DNA from: Herpomyces periplanetae
Lineage: Eukaryota; Ascomycota; Laboulbeniomycetes; Herpomycetales; Herpomycetaceae
DNA length: 64,000 nt
Assembly (NCBI GenBank): GCA_009733715.1
Contig: WMKJ01000011.1
Coordinates: forward strand, 62,001-126,000
Reading direction: 5' to 3'
Position numbers and translations under genes: made by a program. The notes under the pieces were generated by a model. The model was given only the letters and a program-made list of their open reading frames with translations. It ran no database searches and was not told the DNA's origin. Positions 35,580 through 46,474 of the stretch are shown here, one piece after another. Position 1 is the first letter of the stretch; every line of letters begins with the position of its first letter.

Positions 35580-37459
35580 ATGAGTACCAATTACCGTGTT
35601 GCGCTGTTTCCTGACTCGAATGGTACAGATAAACTTATACATGCCCACAATCTAGCAGACTATGCTTCGGGTTCTCCATGCTATAAACATGCTAAAGTTA
35701 CAATGCAGAGTTTTCCGACTAATAATACTCTTTCTACTTCATCCTTATGTCAATTGCACGTTGACCAAACCAATGCGCTAAACTCAACCGTTTTATCCAA
35801 ATATGATAAATCAAATGATGCAGCATGTGCATGTATTCGTGCGTGTAATGATAATACCGCAACGGAACCTAAATCTCCCTTCACCAAAACATCCTCTAAA
35901 CCTGCAAAATGTGATAAGAACGATCATTCTAATGACAGTTCTCGTCCTGTGTTCAAAATGCCCCAGTGTGGCCTACTCTATGAAAAAACTTCGACTTCCA
36001 CTAAATCCAGGCATGATATGTTCATTGATCCTGCTTTTAACGCCGCTAATAACAATCCTTCACTCGTTTAGTTATACAAAATCCAATTACATTGCACTTC
36101 ATAACGGCACGCAGGATTCGCACATTCCACTGCCAATCAATCAAAACTCATCCACGCTAAACGCCATCATACCAACTATGACATCATCTTTCAAACATGA
36201 ATCCTTAGTTTCACTTAATACATCCAGAGAAGAATGTCTTCAACAAATAAAGTGCACTTCCACCAATGAAGAGGTTCAAAATTCACCCAAGTCCAACTTT
36301 CAGGCTATCATGGGTAGCTATATGTATAACGCTGATACCAATACACCAAGTAAACCTCTTCATGAGGACACTTGCCCTGATGATAAATCAAAACAATCCG
36401 AGGTAATTTGGGCCTGTTTAATGACTTTCAACAGCAATCACTCAAATTCCTAAAGTATTGAATAGTAACTAATCAGATGGAAATTTATAGAATGTAAACA
36501 GCATTACAAAACCAGCCAGAAAATCTTCCATGACAAAACGTAGAAAATCCGGAACAGTAAAAACACCGAAACCGCGAAAGCCCCGAGCCAAGGCACCTAA
36601 CCACTCCATTAATGGATCAGCGGTAAATCGCTTAAATTCAATACTTGAATCAGACGGATCGACAAATTCAGCGAAAAAGTCGCGGAAAATTAGACAAACG
36701 ACGACTCAAAGTGAAAGAAATGAGTGTAATGGATCGGATAATGAAGCAGCGTATGACGTTGCAGTCTTGTCGCAAAACGTGGAGTTAAAAGTCATGTCAC
36801 CGAAATCAGTGACTAAACGAGTCCAAGCGCAAGAAGTATTCTTTGGGACATCAAGTCAGCTTGCTACGTATGAAACTCGATTAATAGCTCAAGAATTGAG
36901 TAGACAACACCAAACCAAGGAACGAGCGTACGATGACTTTGTGTCGAAGTGTGCGAAAAATAGTAATAACCAGATACAGTGTAGTAGCAACATAAATTCT
37001 GCACTGTTATTATTCAAAAGTCATAAGTCGCTTTGGCAAGCATCGGCGCGCGATTTTAACGATGAATTACTATCAATAGAGGGTTCTGTACGAGATTCAC
37101 GAAGCGTAGGTCAGGTACGCACTGATTCTCGCGCGTGGGAAAATGATTCATTCGATGAATTTATCATTTATTGTCATACTAACATGGAATGTCCACTGAA
37201 AAGCGATAATGAATTGGAAGATTCTGTTAATCCTTCAGAAGATTTGAAGATAAATCTTAAGCGAAGTCGTTCGCTGTCCGAATCATCCAGTGTATCCACT
37301 CTGTCCATATCATCAATATTTTCCAATGCTAGTCGCACCGAAATGTTGATAAAAACAAACCCCCCCTCTAACTATGACTGCAATAAATTGAGCATCACTG
37401 AATCGCGTACGGTATCAGCGGAAATAGTATTTGATTCAGAAGACGAAAGTGAAAGTTAA
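35580..37459 (+). CDS. SLX4: SLX4-like endonuclease scaffold, about 575 aa, without the usual C-terminal domain
   Basis: Proposed exons 35580-36010, 36072-36399 and 36491-37459 (576 codons with stop). Intron 2 (GTAATT...TTTATAG, 91 nt) is well supported by frame and a CTAAT branch site. Intron 1 is less sure: the in-frame choices are a GC-AG intron at 36011-36071 or a weak GT donor at 36020. The identification rests on two blocks that I know from fungal Slx4: a basic KPRKPRAK patch (residues about 280) and MSPKSVTKRVQAQEVFFGTS followed by SQLATYET (about 354-382). Slx4 is the nuclear scaffold that activates the nuclease Slx1 at branched DNA. The N-terminal 250 residues are unconserved. The protein stops after an acidic Ser-rich tail (FDSEDESES); the C-terminal helical domain that binds Slx1 is not seen here or in the following 630 bp. 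Confidence 0.7.
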
Positions 37460-38093
37460 CATACACACCATGTGTAAATGTATTTAACACAAAGATGTGT
37501 GCTTACACACATTGTAAATATATGGGTTGATGCTTAAAAATTAAAATTCAATTGATAAAATCCCACTGTAAAGTCAAATAGTGTTATGCAAGATGTTAGA
37601 ATATTTATGAAAACTGTCAAGAACACACTTTTAAAGGTTTTTCAAACGACTATTTTTCCCTTTTCGCCAAAAAACGACACTGGTTCACCCGCCACACATA
37701 CTTACTAAGAATCAAGTGGCGGTGCAGGCGGAAGAGCTGTCACGTGTCAGGGTAGGAGGGCGAAATGTTAGCGATTGAGGCAACGCGAGTTCGGAAAAGT
37801 CACGATAATGAAGCTTTAAGACTTTGTCACGGGAGAAAAATCGTGCAGGAAGATTTAATTTAGTTGCAAAAAAGGCAATAATGGTTAAATTTACGTTCGG
37901 CTTGCTCATATAGTGGAGTAAATATATACTTTTCGAAGGGCAGGCTTCGGTGTGGGTGTAACTATTTGATCATGATGAAAGAGATCGTGCCGTAACAGTT
38001 ACACCGAATAATCAAGAAACAAATATTATACATATTTTATTTATCGTTGTGGTGAGTGTGCATTCATGTGAATGCTCACTCAAAATATTCTTA
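37460..38093. other. Intergenic region upstream of the Ted1-like gene
   Basis: No supported frame and no remaining SLX4 exon. It contains a CACGTG at 37,741. It is the 3' flank of the SLX4-like gene and the promoter region of the phosphoesterase gene. Confidence 0.5.
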
Positions 38094-39785
38094 ATGCTTC
38101 AAAATATCACCCGTTTATTCTACGTCGGACTCTTATCATGCTTGCTTGGTTTGCTTTACATATACATGTACCCGGTGTTCCGTGATAATTGTGATTTTCC
38201 ACGACCGGATTACTCAAATAATTACCGCGTACAAGTTAATGAAGCACTTTATCGTTACTCGAATGATAGTGTATCCTTAACAGATACACTAGTCGAACGC
38301 GCGCCTTTCCGACTACTCACCTTGGCCGATCCCCAGATTGAAGGTGATACCGCATTACCAAAGCTCACTCGTCATACTTACTGGGAATGGCGTAAATTCG
38401 TTTTCACACTTAAAAACTCTAATTATCGTAATTTACCGCTTTTAATTCACACGCTTAACCTGTTACTCAAGGCTGCAACAAGGGACTGTTTAAGTTACGC
38501 AAACTATATGCGCAAAACGATAGATTTAATCGGAAATGATTACTATTTGGGTCACATTTATCGCACGATGGCTCACTGGACTGATCCAACTCATGTAGTG
38601 GTTTTGGGTGATTTGTTAGGTAGTCAATGGATTGACGATGCTGAGTTTTCGCGGCGAAGTCAACGGTACTGGAATCGTATATTTCGATCTGCTCGTCGAG
38701 CCGACTTGATTGATCTTGCTACGATGAGCCCAACAGCTTCAACAGGTAACTATTATATGCTAAATGCTAGTTCCATCTGGAAACATAGAATTATTCATAT
38801 CGCGGGAAATCATGATATTGGCTATGCAGGTGATTTGAATGAACACAAGGTTAGGCGCTTTGAAGAAAGGTTTGGCCTAGTAAACGGCGTTCTATCATTC
38901 GCTCTATACCCTCGGGTGGTACATGAATCGGAATCACCTCCAATGTTGCGTGTTGCAGTTTTAAACTCACAGAATTTAGACGGCCCGGCTTTATCGAGTG
39001 ATTTGCAAGATCAAACAATACAATTTCTGGAACAATTTTCCAAAACATTAGCACCCATGGGTTCTGAAAATTATCAAAAAGAAGCAGTAATCCTACTGAC
39101 TCACATTCCCCTATACAAGCCGGATGGACTCTGCGCGGATTCTTCAATGTTTAAATATTTCCCTGAAGAGTTAGGAGGAGGAATACGTGAACAAAATCTA
39201 CTGAGCGCGTTCACGAGTCGTAACCGCGTATTAAGAAAATTATTTAATATGCGCAGTGATATGCCGTATAACACATTAATTTCGGGGGATGTGATAAATT
39301 CAGAGCACGAGATGAAAGGCGCTGTTCGACCAGGAATAATTCTCAGTGGACATGATCACACTGGATGTGATGTGTATCATTATTTGGAAAAAGTATCGGA
39401 CTCAAAAGCACCATCCAAGTCTAGTGCACAGATCTATGACTGGCAAGTCGTAAATTATGGTAACGAGAACATAGCAGCGGGTGTAATATCTCGGGGTGTA
39501 CGAGAAATTACTGTTCGTAGTATGATGGGAATGTACGGAGGGAATGCCGGCATGTTAAGCGGATGGATAAATAGTCGCGGTGAATGGCAATTTGGGTATG
39601 CTAGTTGTGAATTTGGGACGCCATTGGTATGGTGGGTTGTCCATATTTCCAGTTTAACTGTTATGTTGGTAGGTATAGTGATGATTGTGAGAACGTTTAG
39701 CAAACGTTTAATGATGCGATTGAAAGACATTCAAGTAACGAAAAGACCATGTTTACATGCTAAGGATATATTATCCAAACATTGA
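38094..39785 (+). CDS. TED1: Ted1/Cdc1-type ER metallophosphoesterase, 563 aa
   Basis: Single exon; the first in-frame ATG is at 38094, just before a membrane anchor. The N-terminus MLQNITRLFYVGLLSCLLGL is a signal anchor (about residues 7-29). The lumenal calcineurin-like phosphoesterase domain shows all metal-site motifs: ADPQIEGD (near 76), VVLGDLLGS, IAGNHDIGY (near 237), LTHIPLYKPDGLC and LSGHDHTGCD (near 417). A second membrane segment lies near residues 510-532. The PxIEGD and AGNHDIGYAGD forms are those of Ted1 rather than Mn-dependent Cdc1, which supports a role in trimming the ethanolamine-phosphate of GPI anchors and in export of GPI proteins from the ER. No KKxx retrieval signal is seen at the end. 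Paralogue assignment (Ted1 versus Cdc1) is from motif memory. Confidence 0.88.
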   Translation: MLQNITRLFYVGLLSCLLGLLYIYMYPVFRDNCDFPRPDYSNNYRVQVNEALYRYSNDSVSLTDTLVERAPFRLLTLADPQIEGDTALPKLTRHTYWEWRKFVFTLKNSNYRNLPLLIHTLNLLLKAATRDCLSYANYMRKTIDLIGNDYYLGHIYRTMAHWTDPTHVVVLGDLLGSQWIDDAEFSRRSQRYWNRIFRSARRADLIDLATMSPTASTGNYYMLNASSIWKHRIIHIAGNHDIGYAGDLNEHKVRRFEERFGLVNGVLSFALYPRVVHESESPPMLRVAVLNSQNLDGPALSSDLQDQTIQFLEQFSKTLAPMGSENYQKEAVILLTHIPLYKPDGLCADSSMFKYFPEELGGGIREQNLLSAFTSRNRVLRKLFNMRSDMPYNTLISGDVINSEHEMKGAVRPGIILSGHDHTGCDVYHYLEKVSDSKAPSKSSAQIYDWQVVNYGNENIAAGVISRGVREITVRSMMGMYGGNAGMLSGWINSRGEWQFGYASCEFGTPLVWWVVHISSLTVMLVGIVMIVRTFSKRLMMRLKDIQVTKRPCLHAKDILSKH

Positions 39786-40118
39786 AATCCCAAAAGTGTG
39801 AAAGATAAACTTTTAAAAAACCGTACGATAATCTAAAAGTTTTTTTGAAGAGTAAAACTAAATCAAAATGATTTTACGCGAATCTTTCTTTTAACGAAAA
39901 CTTTCCGCCACGCATCACATTACTAATGAATAACGTGACGAAGGGGATGTCTGCGATGAGGTAAGCAGGCAGAGGAATTTTTAATTTTTGCATCAAATTA
40001 ACGATCGAGGTGGAAGTACATTAAGATTAAAGAGAAAATTGAAAGTTATATTGTGAATTAGTGCAGGTGGAATTGATTTATCAGGAGATTATACGCAGGA
40101 CGGAATAGAACCATAATC
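39786..40118. other. Promoter region of ribosomal protein uL14
   Basis: No frame. I looked for the fission-yeast HomolD (CAGTCACA) box and did not find an exact copy. Confidence 0.45.
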
Positions 40119-40830
40119 ATGTCGAGTAAACGAGTGTAAGTTTGGCAGATAAATTCAGGGTGGAATCGTATTTTTGTGTATGGGCAGTACAACAGAGTGA
40201 CTGTTGTTAACGGAATTGGATTGAGTGATTAGGCGTGGAAATGCGTCGGGAAATAAACTTCGAATGACTCTTGGATTACCAGTGTGAGTTGGAACGTTTG
40301 GTTTAGGTTAAGAGGATTCACACATGATGTTAGTGGTGTAAGTGAATGGTTTACTAAAGGATATGAATATTCGGGTTTACGTGTGGACGCGAATGTACAG
40401 AGGAGCAATTATGAATTGTTGTGACAATTCAGGAGCCCGAAATTTGTATATAATTTCCGTTAAAGGAATCGGAGCACGATTAAATCGATTACCGGCAGCC
40501 GGTGTGGGAGATATGGTAATGGCAACAGTAAAGAAGGGTAAACCGGATTTACGAAAGAAAGTTATGCCAGCCGTAGTAGTACGACAGAGCAAACCGTGGC
40601 GACGCGGTGATGGAGTTTACCTTTACTTTGAAGATAATGCAGGAGTTATTGTTAACCCCAAGGGTGAAATGAAGGGATCTGCCATAACTGGTCCCGTAGG
40701 CAAAGAAGCTGCTGAACTTTGGCCGGTACGATTAAACTTTATAAATTTGTTGAATTATGTCCCAGAATATTCCACTAATCTATTCATGACATTACAGCGT
40801 ATTGCCAGCAATTGCGGCATGGTTATATAA
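40119..40830 (+). CDS. RPL23: Large-subunit ribosomal protein uL14 (RPL23), 141 aa
   Basis: Four exons: 40119-40135 (17 nt), 40233-40283 (51 nt), 40401-40725 and 40798-40830. Splicing gives [20 protein letters not shown] at the N-terminus, then [20 protein letters not shown], the uL14 core ([59 protein letters not shown]), and the end [14 protein letters not shown]. Every junction restores the family sequence, including the split after WP. uL14 sits at the subunit interface near the factor-binding site. eL19 follows on the same strand about 1.06 kb downstream. A frame that starts in the intron before exon 3 and reads through the last intron is an artefact of the splicing. Confidence 0.97.
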
Positions 40831-41886
40831 ATTGTTCACGACAAGTTTCCCTTTATAAGTATTCCCTTGAAATTTATCTCGAGTACTGTATGCGTGCTCC
40901 GGCACATAAATTGATCTAATTACCATTACCATCATGTTCATCTATCACCAATTTATTTAATTTTTCAGTCTAATTTGTACCTACGCGTATGCGAATGTGT
41001 GTGCGTACAACCAAAAATATCCACGGAATGTCTATTAGTCATCATAGTCTCAACGCCTAAGCGAGATACACTGTACAAGCTTTTATTGCGGCCATGGAAT
41101 CGTATTGTTTAGTGTATATTATATAGTACGATCCACTGTTTCAAGAAGTTTAAGGGAACGCAGCATTCCACGTAGTTCTCTGTCCATATTACTCTTCCCA
41201 TCCCCATTTCCCACTTCCACCGCACCCTTTCCCCCATCCGGCCCTCTCTCGTGACTTTATGTTCAGTGGGATTATGTAAGCAAAGGAAAAACGTTTGGCC
41301 GGGGCGGTGCGCACAAAATGGAAAATTTTATCGTGGAAAGGTTGATTCAAGGAATAATCTGTAGTCGAAATTGAACATTTTGGCGGATTTGGCTACATTA
41401 TCGTTGGTTTTAATCGGGTTTACTCTTAGAGCTGCTCATCGGCTGGAGTAGCCATAGTACCTGGTATGATATTACTTTGCAAATGTATTTGGATCGTTGC
41501 TTGAGTATTTTAATCATTCCGGCTAACGTGAAAATACCGTACGAGTAAATGTTGTATAGTGCGGTCAGGAATTTATCCAAGGGTATTACTCTACACAAAA
41601 TTTCACTTCAAATCGAACTTCAGCTCTGATAGATCTGTTTGAGTAAGTAACTTAAAAAAGAATCCCATATCAACTTTAACCAGATTTATAAAATGCTTTG
41701 GCATATATTCACCAAAAATATAAATTTCTGCTAACCCTATAAGTGCAAAAGGATTTAGTATACCAAAACAGTATAGGGATATTTAAACGGATTAAACTTG
41801 GCTATTTAATGCTTATATATAAATACACACCTTTACTTATACATATGTGCGTTTATCCATAAAGTTACCAAAGGGAATTGAACAAC
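40831..41886. other. Region between the two ribosomal protein genes
   Basis: Holds the 3' end of uL14 and the promoter of eL19. The word TAACCCTATAA lies at 41,732, about 150 bp before the eL19 ATG; AACCCTA is the core recognised by Tbf1-type factors in fungi. No frame is supported. Confidence 0.45.
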
Positions 41887-42679
41887 ATGTCATCATCAAT
41901 TAGCACCCAAAAACGCTTAGCAGCGGCTGTGAAAGGATGTGGTATACGCAAGATTTGGTTAGATCCAAACGAAATAGCAGAAATTTCACAAGCCAATTCT
42001 CGCCAGACGATTCGCAAATTATTGGCAGATGGCTTGATTATTCGTAAACCAGTCACTATGCACTCACGAGCCCGAGCCCGTGCTTTAGCCGAAGCTCGTC
42101 GTATCGGACGTCATCGTGGCTTCGGTAAGCGAAAGGGTACTAAAGAAGCTCGTATGCCTAGGTAGGTAAATTAATTTTAGCTTTTTATGGAATAACGCGT
42201 TGGTTACGTCCATAGTGAATCGATATTAATATGATTTTACCCCGTGTAGAGCAGTACTCTGGATGCGACGTCTGCGCGTTTTGAGACGATTATTGGTAAA
42301 ATACCGAGAGAATGGCAAAATCGACAAACATTTATACCATGAACTTTACCAATTAAGTAAAGGAAATGCTTTTAAGCACAAACGTGCATTGATTGAACAT
42401 GTAAGTTTTTCATTACAATTCATTTTCAAAAAGCACATTTTAACGACACTGTAACCCGTTTACGGAATATTAATGAGACGCCATCGATAGATTCATAAGG
42501 CTAAAGTAGAAAAACAAAGAGAACGATTGATACAAGAACAAATGGACGCTAAACGAGCAAAGACAAAGGCAGCACGTGAAAGACGACATGAACGAATCGC
42601 CATGAAACGAGAAGCGTTAATGTCAGATGAAAAGACAGTTACGACCACTGCTGCTACGACTACGACCGAAGGGAAATAG
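41887..42679 (+). CDS. RPL19: Large-subunit ribosomal protein eL19 (RPL19), 204 aa
   Basis: Three exons: 41887-42161, 42250-42400 and 42491-42679. Junctions restore [20 protein letters not shown] and [17 protein letters not shown]. The N-terminus ([19 protein letters not shown]) has three more residues than most eL19 and no intron after it. The body is typical: [52 protein letters not shown]. The long basic C-terminal helix (about residues 142-190), which crosses to the small subunit, ends in a Thr/Ala-rich tail. It is part of the 60S subunit. Confidence 0.97.
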
Positions 42680-44136
42680 GCTTAAACGTACAAAATAAGC
42701 TTGTGAACATCATCGGCGTGAAAATGGTTCACCGGTCAAGTTAGCGCGTGATACAATACAATGCTAAGCCGGTGATAGTTACGGGAAAAGCCGTTGGCGT
42801 AAGGTATTTCCGTTTAACTCTCTTATGTGATATACTCACGTTTAATAAACTTAAATCATATACATATATCACTCAGGGATAGGATAACCCTTTTGACAAG
42901 CTTCAACCAATATTATTTCAAATTAACGTAACGGAAACACTAAGCGTGAGCCATACCAATATCGAACGAACTTCAACAGAAATCGATTAACGCATGTGCA
43001 TTAAACATGCATCATCCAAGCCGCTGACACGATAGGTTTATAGTAGACGATGATGATTTACAGACGAGATGAAGGAAGAGAATGTCGGGTAAAGTGTGCA
43101 TAAGACGATGACAATTAAAACAAAGTGCATCAACATACTAGTCAACAAACACAAACCTACACTTGAACCAAGTCTGTATGAAGTAGTGATGACTTTATGG
43201 GGCGAGACGAGGCGAAACGGGACGAAACGAAAGCTTAGGTAGGGCAAGGTGAAATGACGATTAGGAATACGCGACCGTCTTCGTGGAAAATTACAATTAT
43301 TGGAGATGTTTGAAAGCGCCGCTGAAGTATACTTCGAATCATGTGGAGAACCGGGCTAAACAGCAAACGGAACGAAACGGGAGAGGGTGAGCAGATGAAA
43401 CTACGGGAAGATGCAGAGTTAAAGTCAGAACTGATATGCCGCGGACATAGAAAGTCGGAGTAGATATGAATAAGTTGGGTTTACGCAAAACAGGAAATTG
43501 GGATGTATGCGCCGCGGAAAAATAGGGGAACAATAATTCCAAAGGAAGAGGGGAAGAATTCGAGCGAGCAGGACGACGATAAAAGTGCCACGGCGTTAAA
43601 TATCGTCGGAACAGGGCGACCGAGAAAAGATATGACGTCGCATCGACAAGGATACAAGAATACGCAAAGAATAATAGTTGAGTCGAAGAGCGAGTTGAAT
43701 TTATCGAAAATGTTAATGAGCATAACGATGATCGATCGATCGTGAAAGAGCTAGTGTTTTTGTGTAATTTCGAAAGACGAAGGGAGGCACGGAGTTTCGA
43801 AGGATGAGTAACATATCGCAGCACAAACCGTCTCGAAACGCTGGGATCGAACTGCTAGAAGATTAAAACAGAAGCGAGTAAGGAAAAGAGAACAAAAAAA
43901 AGTTTCACAAACGGGTAAGTATGTGCGTGCGGGTGCAGCTCAAGTTAGCACGTCACCACAATTCTTCATGAAATGCTTGACGTTTGACACGCTATAATCT
44001 TGAGGTCCAATCTAGATTTAGAACAAAGTGATTATAAAGATTCCGTGCTGCAAAAACCGGAGGGCGGAGATAAGGCAAGTATAGTATTAGCACTTTAATT
44101 GACGGGTTAACTGGTAGGGTAAAGTGCTTTCTCAAT
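42680..44136. other. Gene-free region, purine-rich from 43.0 to 43.9 kb
   Basis: Between eL19 (plus) and the SR protein (minus), both of which end here. The plus strand at 43,040-43,900 is G/A-rich with several copies of the word GACGAAACG or close forms (43,200-43,250, 43,370). An 80-codon plus frame (43,503-43,745) and a 161-codon minus frame (43,339-43,824) overlap each other and neither resembles a known protein. A non-coding transcript on the minus strand would fit the composition pattern of this window but is not shown. Confidence 0.4.
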
Positions 44137-45238
44137 TTACTCCGCCGTATCAAGTTCGTCATGAGCAGGTGTAGGTGAGCCAACTAATTCGTGTCGGGAT
44201 TCGCGATCATCACAATCGTCACCGTTTATAGCCACTTATTCAATGGGAAATGTTCAGTCAGCTTTTTCTCGTTTACGTTATACTTTGACAAGGGTGTCAA
44301 AGACCACCTAGTACACACACACACACACACATACCTTTACTATCATCGGGCTGTGAAATGCTATCCCGGTCATCATTATGATCTCGAGAGCCTTTAACAG
44401 ATTGATCTCGATCGCGATCATGATCATGGTCGTGATCATCCGGACTACGACTACGGTCACGATCACGTCCTCTTCGCTCATAGTCACGATCACGACGATC
44501 ATCCTTGCGAGGTGAATAATCACCACGACCACGGCGAGGTGAAACACTTCGTGGAGGACGACGTGGTGAACGATCACGACGACGATCACGACCTGAGTCG
44601 AACCTCCAAGAAGCCGAGGGTGGAGTGCGCGCCCACTAAAATACAGAAGTTAGTACAACTGTAACTTTTAAAATAGCACCAACTGCCAGTTTCCATGATA
44701 AAAAAATAGATGTTTAAAAATAAATCCTCTTTTAATCAAATAAATGAAAAGTATAAAATGATACCTCAACTTTTAGGAGGTCGTCTCGTCCGATACGTTT
44801 ATTATGCATGTCATGATAGGCATCATCAGCATCACGACGACTCTCGTACTCAACAAAGGCAAACCTATTATGTGAATAAGGTCTGTGTGAGTAAAGAGAA
44901 AAATGAATAGGATAAACAAGATCAATACAGACAGGCGACTGGAAGCAGAACGGGGTGCCGGTATATCGCAACGAACAAGCCTGCCAAATCTGTAGTAATA
45001 AGGATAAAATTAGCAATGGTTAACGTAAGCCACAATGAAATTTGAAATATGAACGAAATTGTGAGGCGAAATTTTGATGTTAAAGGATTAAAAAACATCC
45101 GCGCTAAGTAGGGGAATGAAGAAGGAAAAATCATGCTCTTCTGATAAAAGCATACCTTTCAAACTCATACGCGAGATCTCGAGCACGAGTACCGTGACTA
45201 AATCCCGTAACGTACAATGTGGTAGCCCCACGCGTCAT
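44137..45238 (-). CDS. SR-type RNA-binding protein with one RRM, 212 aa
   Basis: Five exons: 45238-45156, 44989-44933, 44864-44765, 44635-44335 and 44234-44137; the total is 639 nt. The RRM covers residues 1-75: TLYVTGFSHGTRARDLAYEF holds RNP2, and RLFAFVEYESRRDADDAYHD holds RNP1, with FGRLVRCDIPAPRSASS between them and RDDLLKVEW closing the fold. The rest is rich in Arg, Ser, Asp and His (RDRRRDRSPRRPPRSVSPRR and so on), then an acidic end. This order matches fission-yeast Srp1 and related fungal splicing factors that act in the nucleus and are phosphorylated on the RS tail. Intron 4 starts inside a (GT)n run, and its acceptor is AAG rather than CAG/TAG, so the last 32 residues are the least certain part. 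It is divergent from NAB2. Confidence 0.88.
44313..44330. repeat. (AC)9 dinucleotide repeat at a 5' splice site
   Basis: Eighteen bases of AC on the plus strand, so the SR intron 4 begins GTATGTGTGTGT in the sense direction. The repeat sits four bases inside the intron. Confidence 0.8.
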
Positions 45239-46474
45239 TGCGGCGGCAAACGAACAAAAAAAGTACGTGCTATGAACAAACTAAGTAGACAAAAATAAGA
45301 AAATATTTAGAACAGGAAAGATGGAAAAAAAAGTTTAAATAAAACTAAAAAGAATCAAATAGTAACGCGAAAAAGTCCGATAGAATTGTCAAGAAAAATG
45401 TTTAAGAAAGTTCGCCTCAGGCATCGCGATTCTTCCTCGCAACGTTTTAACAATTTCTCTTGTGCCAATGACTAAGCACAAAGTTGTGATTAGCTAAGCT
45501 GATACAAATGAGGGGAGAAGGTAGGAGGGATGAGGAAGCCGAGGGAGGAGGAATGGAGGAGTAGATAAGTGGACGATGGATTTAGCTTAGCAGTGGAGAA
45601 AATTGATGAAGTAGCCGGAGCACATTGGATAATCGTTAGAATAAGTTATGCTGCGTAATGGATAAATTAAGTTCATAAGTTAATTTCTCTTCCCACCCTT
45701 CCTACTAATTTTCATAAACATCCTCTCACCATCCCTCCCGTCTTTCCTCCATTTCTCCTTCGTATCTTATCACGTGACGATTTAAAGTTGGTTCTTAGGC
45801 GATGTTCTGAGAGGGTTTAGCGGTCCTCGTTGGCACACATCACAGAAATTTGCGATATACAATTTATTTTGCATGAAATGAGGTTAAATTAAGGTTGTTC
45901 AACTTGTGATCAGTGAAATTATTCGGAGTAATTTAACAATTTGTAAGTGTCATTTTATTTTTATTTCTTCTTTCTCAATATTGATTTCATGCTTATTCTT
46001 GTTATCATTTTATTCTTTTACACTTGCCTACAGATTACTTTACCGCCCACGTATCATAAGATATCCCTATCATAATCATTTTCCCCTTTTCAGTTTCCTT
46101 TGAACTACCTCCTTCGCAAAATTTACACTTCAGGTTATCTCTACGTGCCACACCATACCATACCCTTTTCTTCCGGGATTTTTCGCGTACAACTCGAGCG
46201 TAACCACAAATTTTCTTCTGCGCGTCACTTCATCTCCAACGTCTCTATCTCAACCTCCCAGACTCCTTGGTCTTGGCATTGGTTTGCCAGGGATCACGTT
46301 TCGGCACGCTATTGCCGCATTTATTTCTCCCCCCCTTGGAATATCGATATAGTCTTTTTCTCGAGTTTTATTCGTGGTATTTTGTGATCAATATCTAACT
46401 TCCGCATACTTTCTTGCGGCAAGTTGCTACGTTTAGCCACACTTAATTTTGCCTTTTGGGATAAACTTGTTATT
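45239..46474. other. Divergent promoter region of the SR protein and NAB2
   Basis: From 45,480 to about 45,600 the plus strand is purine-rich, and from about 45,680 to 46,450 it is pyrimidine-rich, so each gene has a C/T-rich sense leader. A CACGTGAC site at 45,771 is close to the switch point. Frames in the right half are compositional. No gene is supported. Confidence 0.5.

Noticed and set aside
35803-36075. First half of a frame overlapping SLX4 exon 1
   Set aside because: It is a shadow of exon 1 in another frame; only its second half (from 36,072) is used as exon 2.
43339-43824. 161-codon minus frame and the overlapping 80-codon plus frame with GRPRK
   Set aside because: They are mutually exclusive and unrecognised; a single AT-hook-like GRPRK is too little.
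43835-43865. GTTCGATCCC on the minus strand, resembling a tRNA B box
   Set aside because: No T-stem pairing, acceptor stem or anticodon arm could be built around it.
44308-44589. 93-codon Val/Ile/His-rich minus frame
   Set aside because: It is an out-of-frame reading of the Arg/Ser/Asp repeat of the SR protein.
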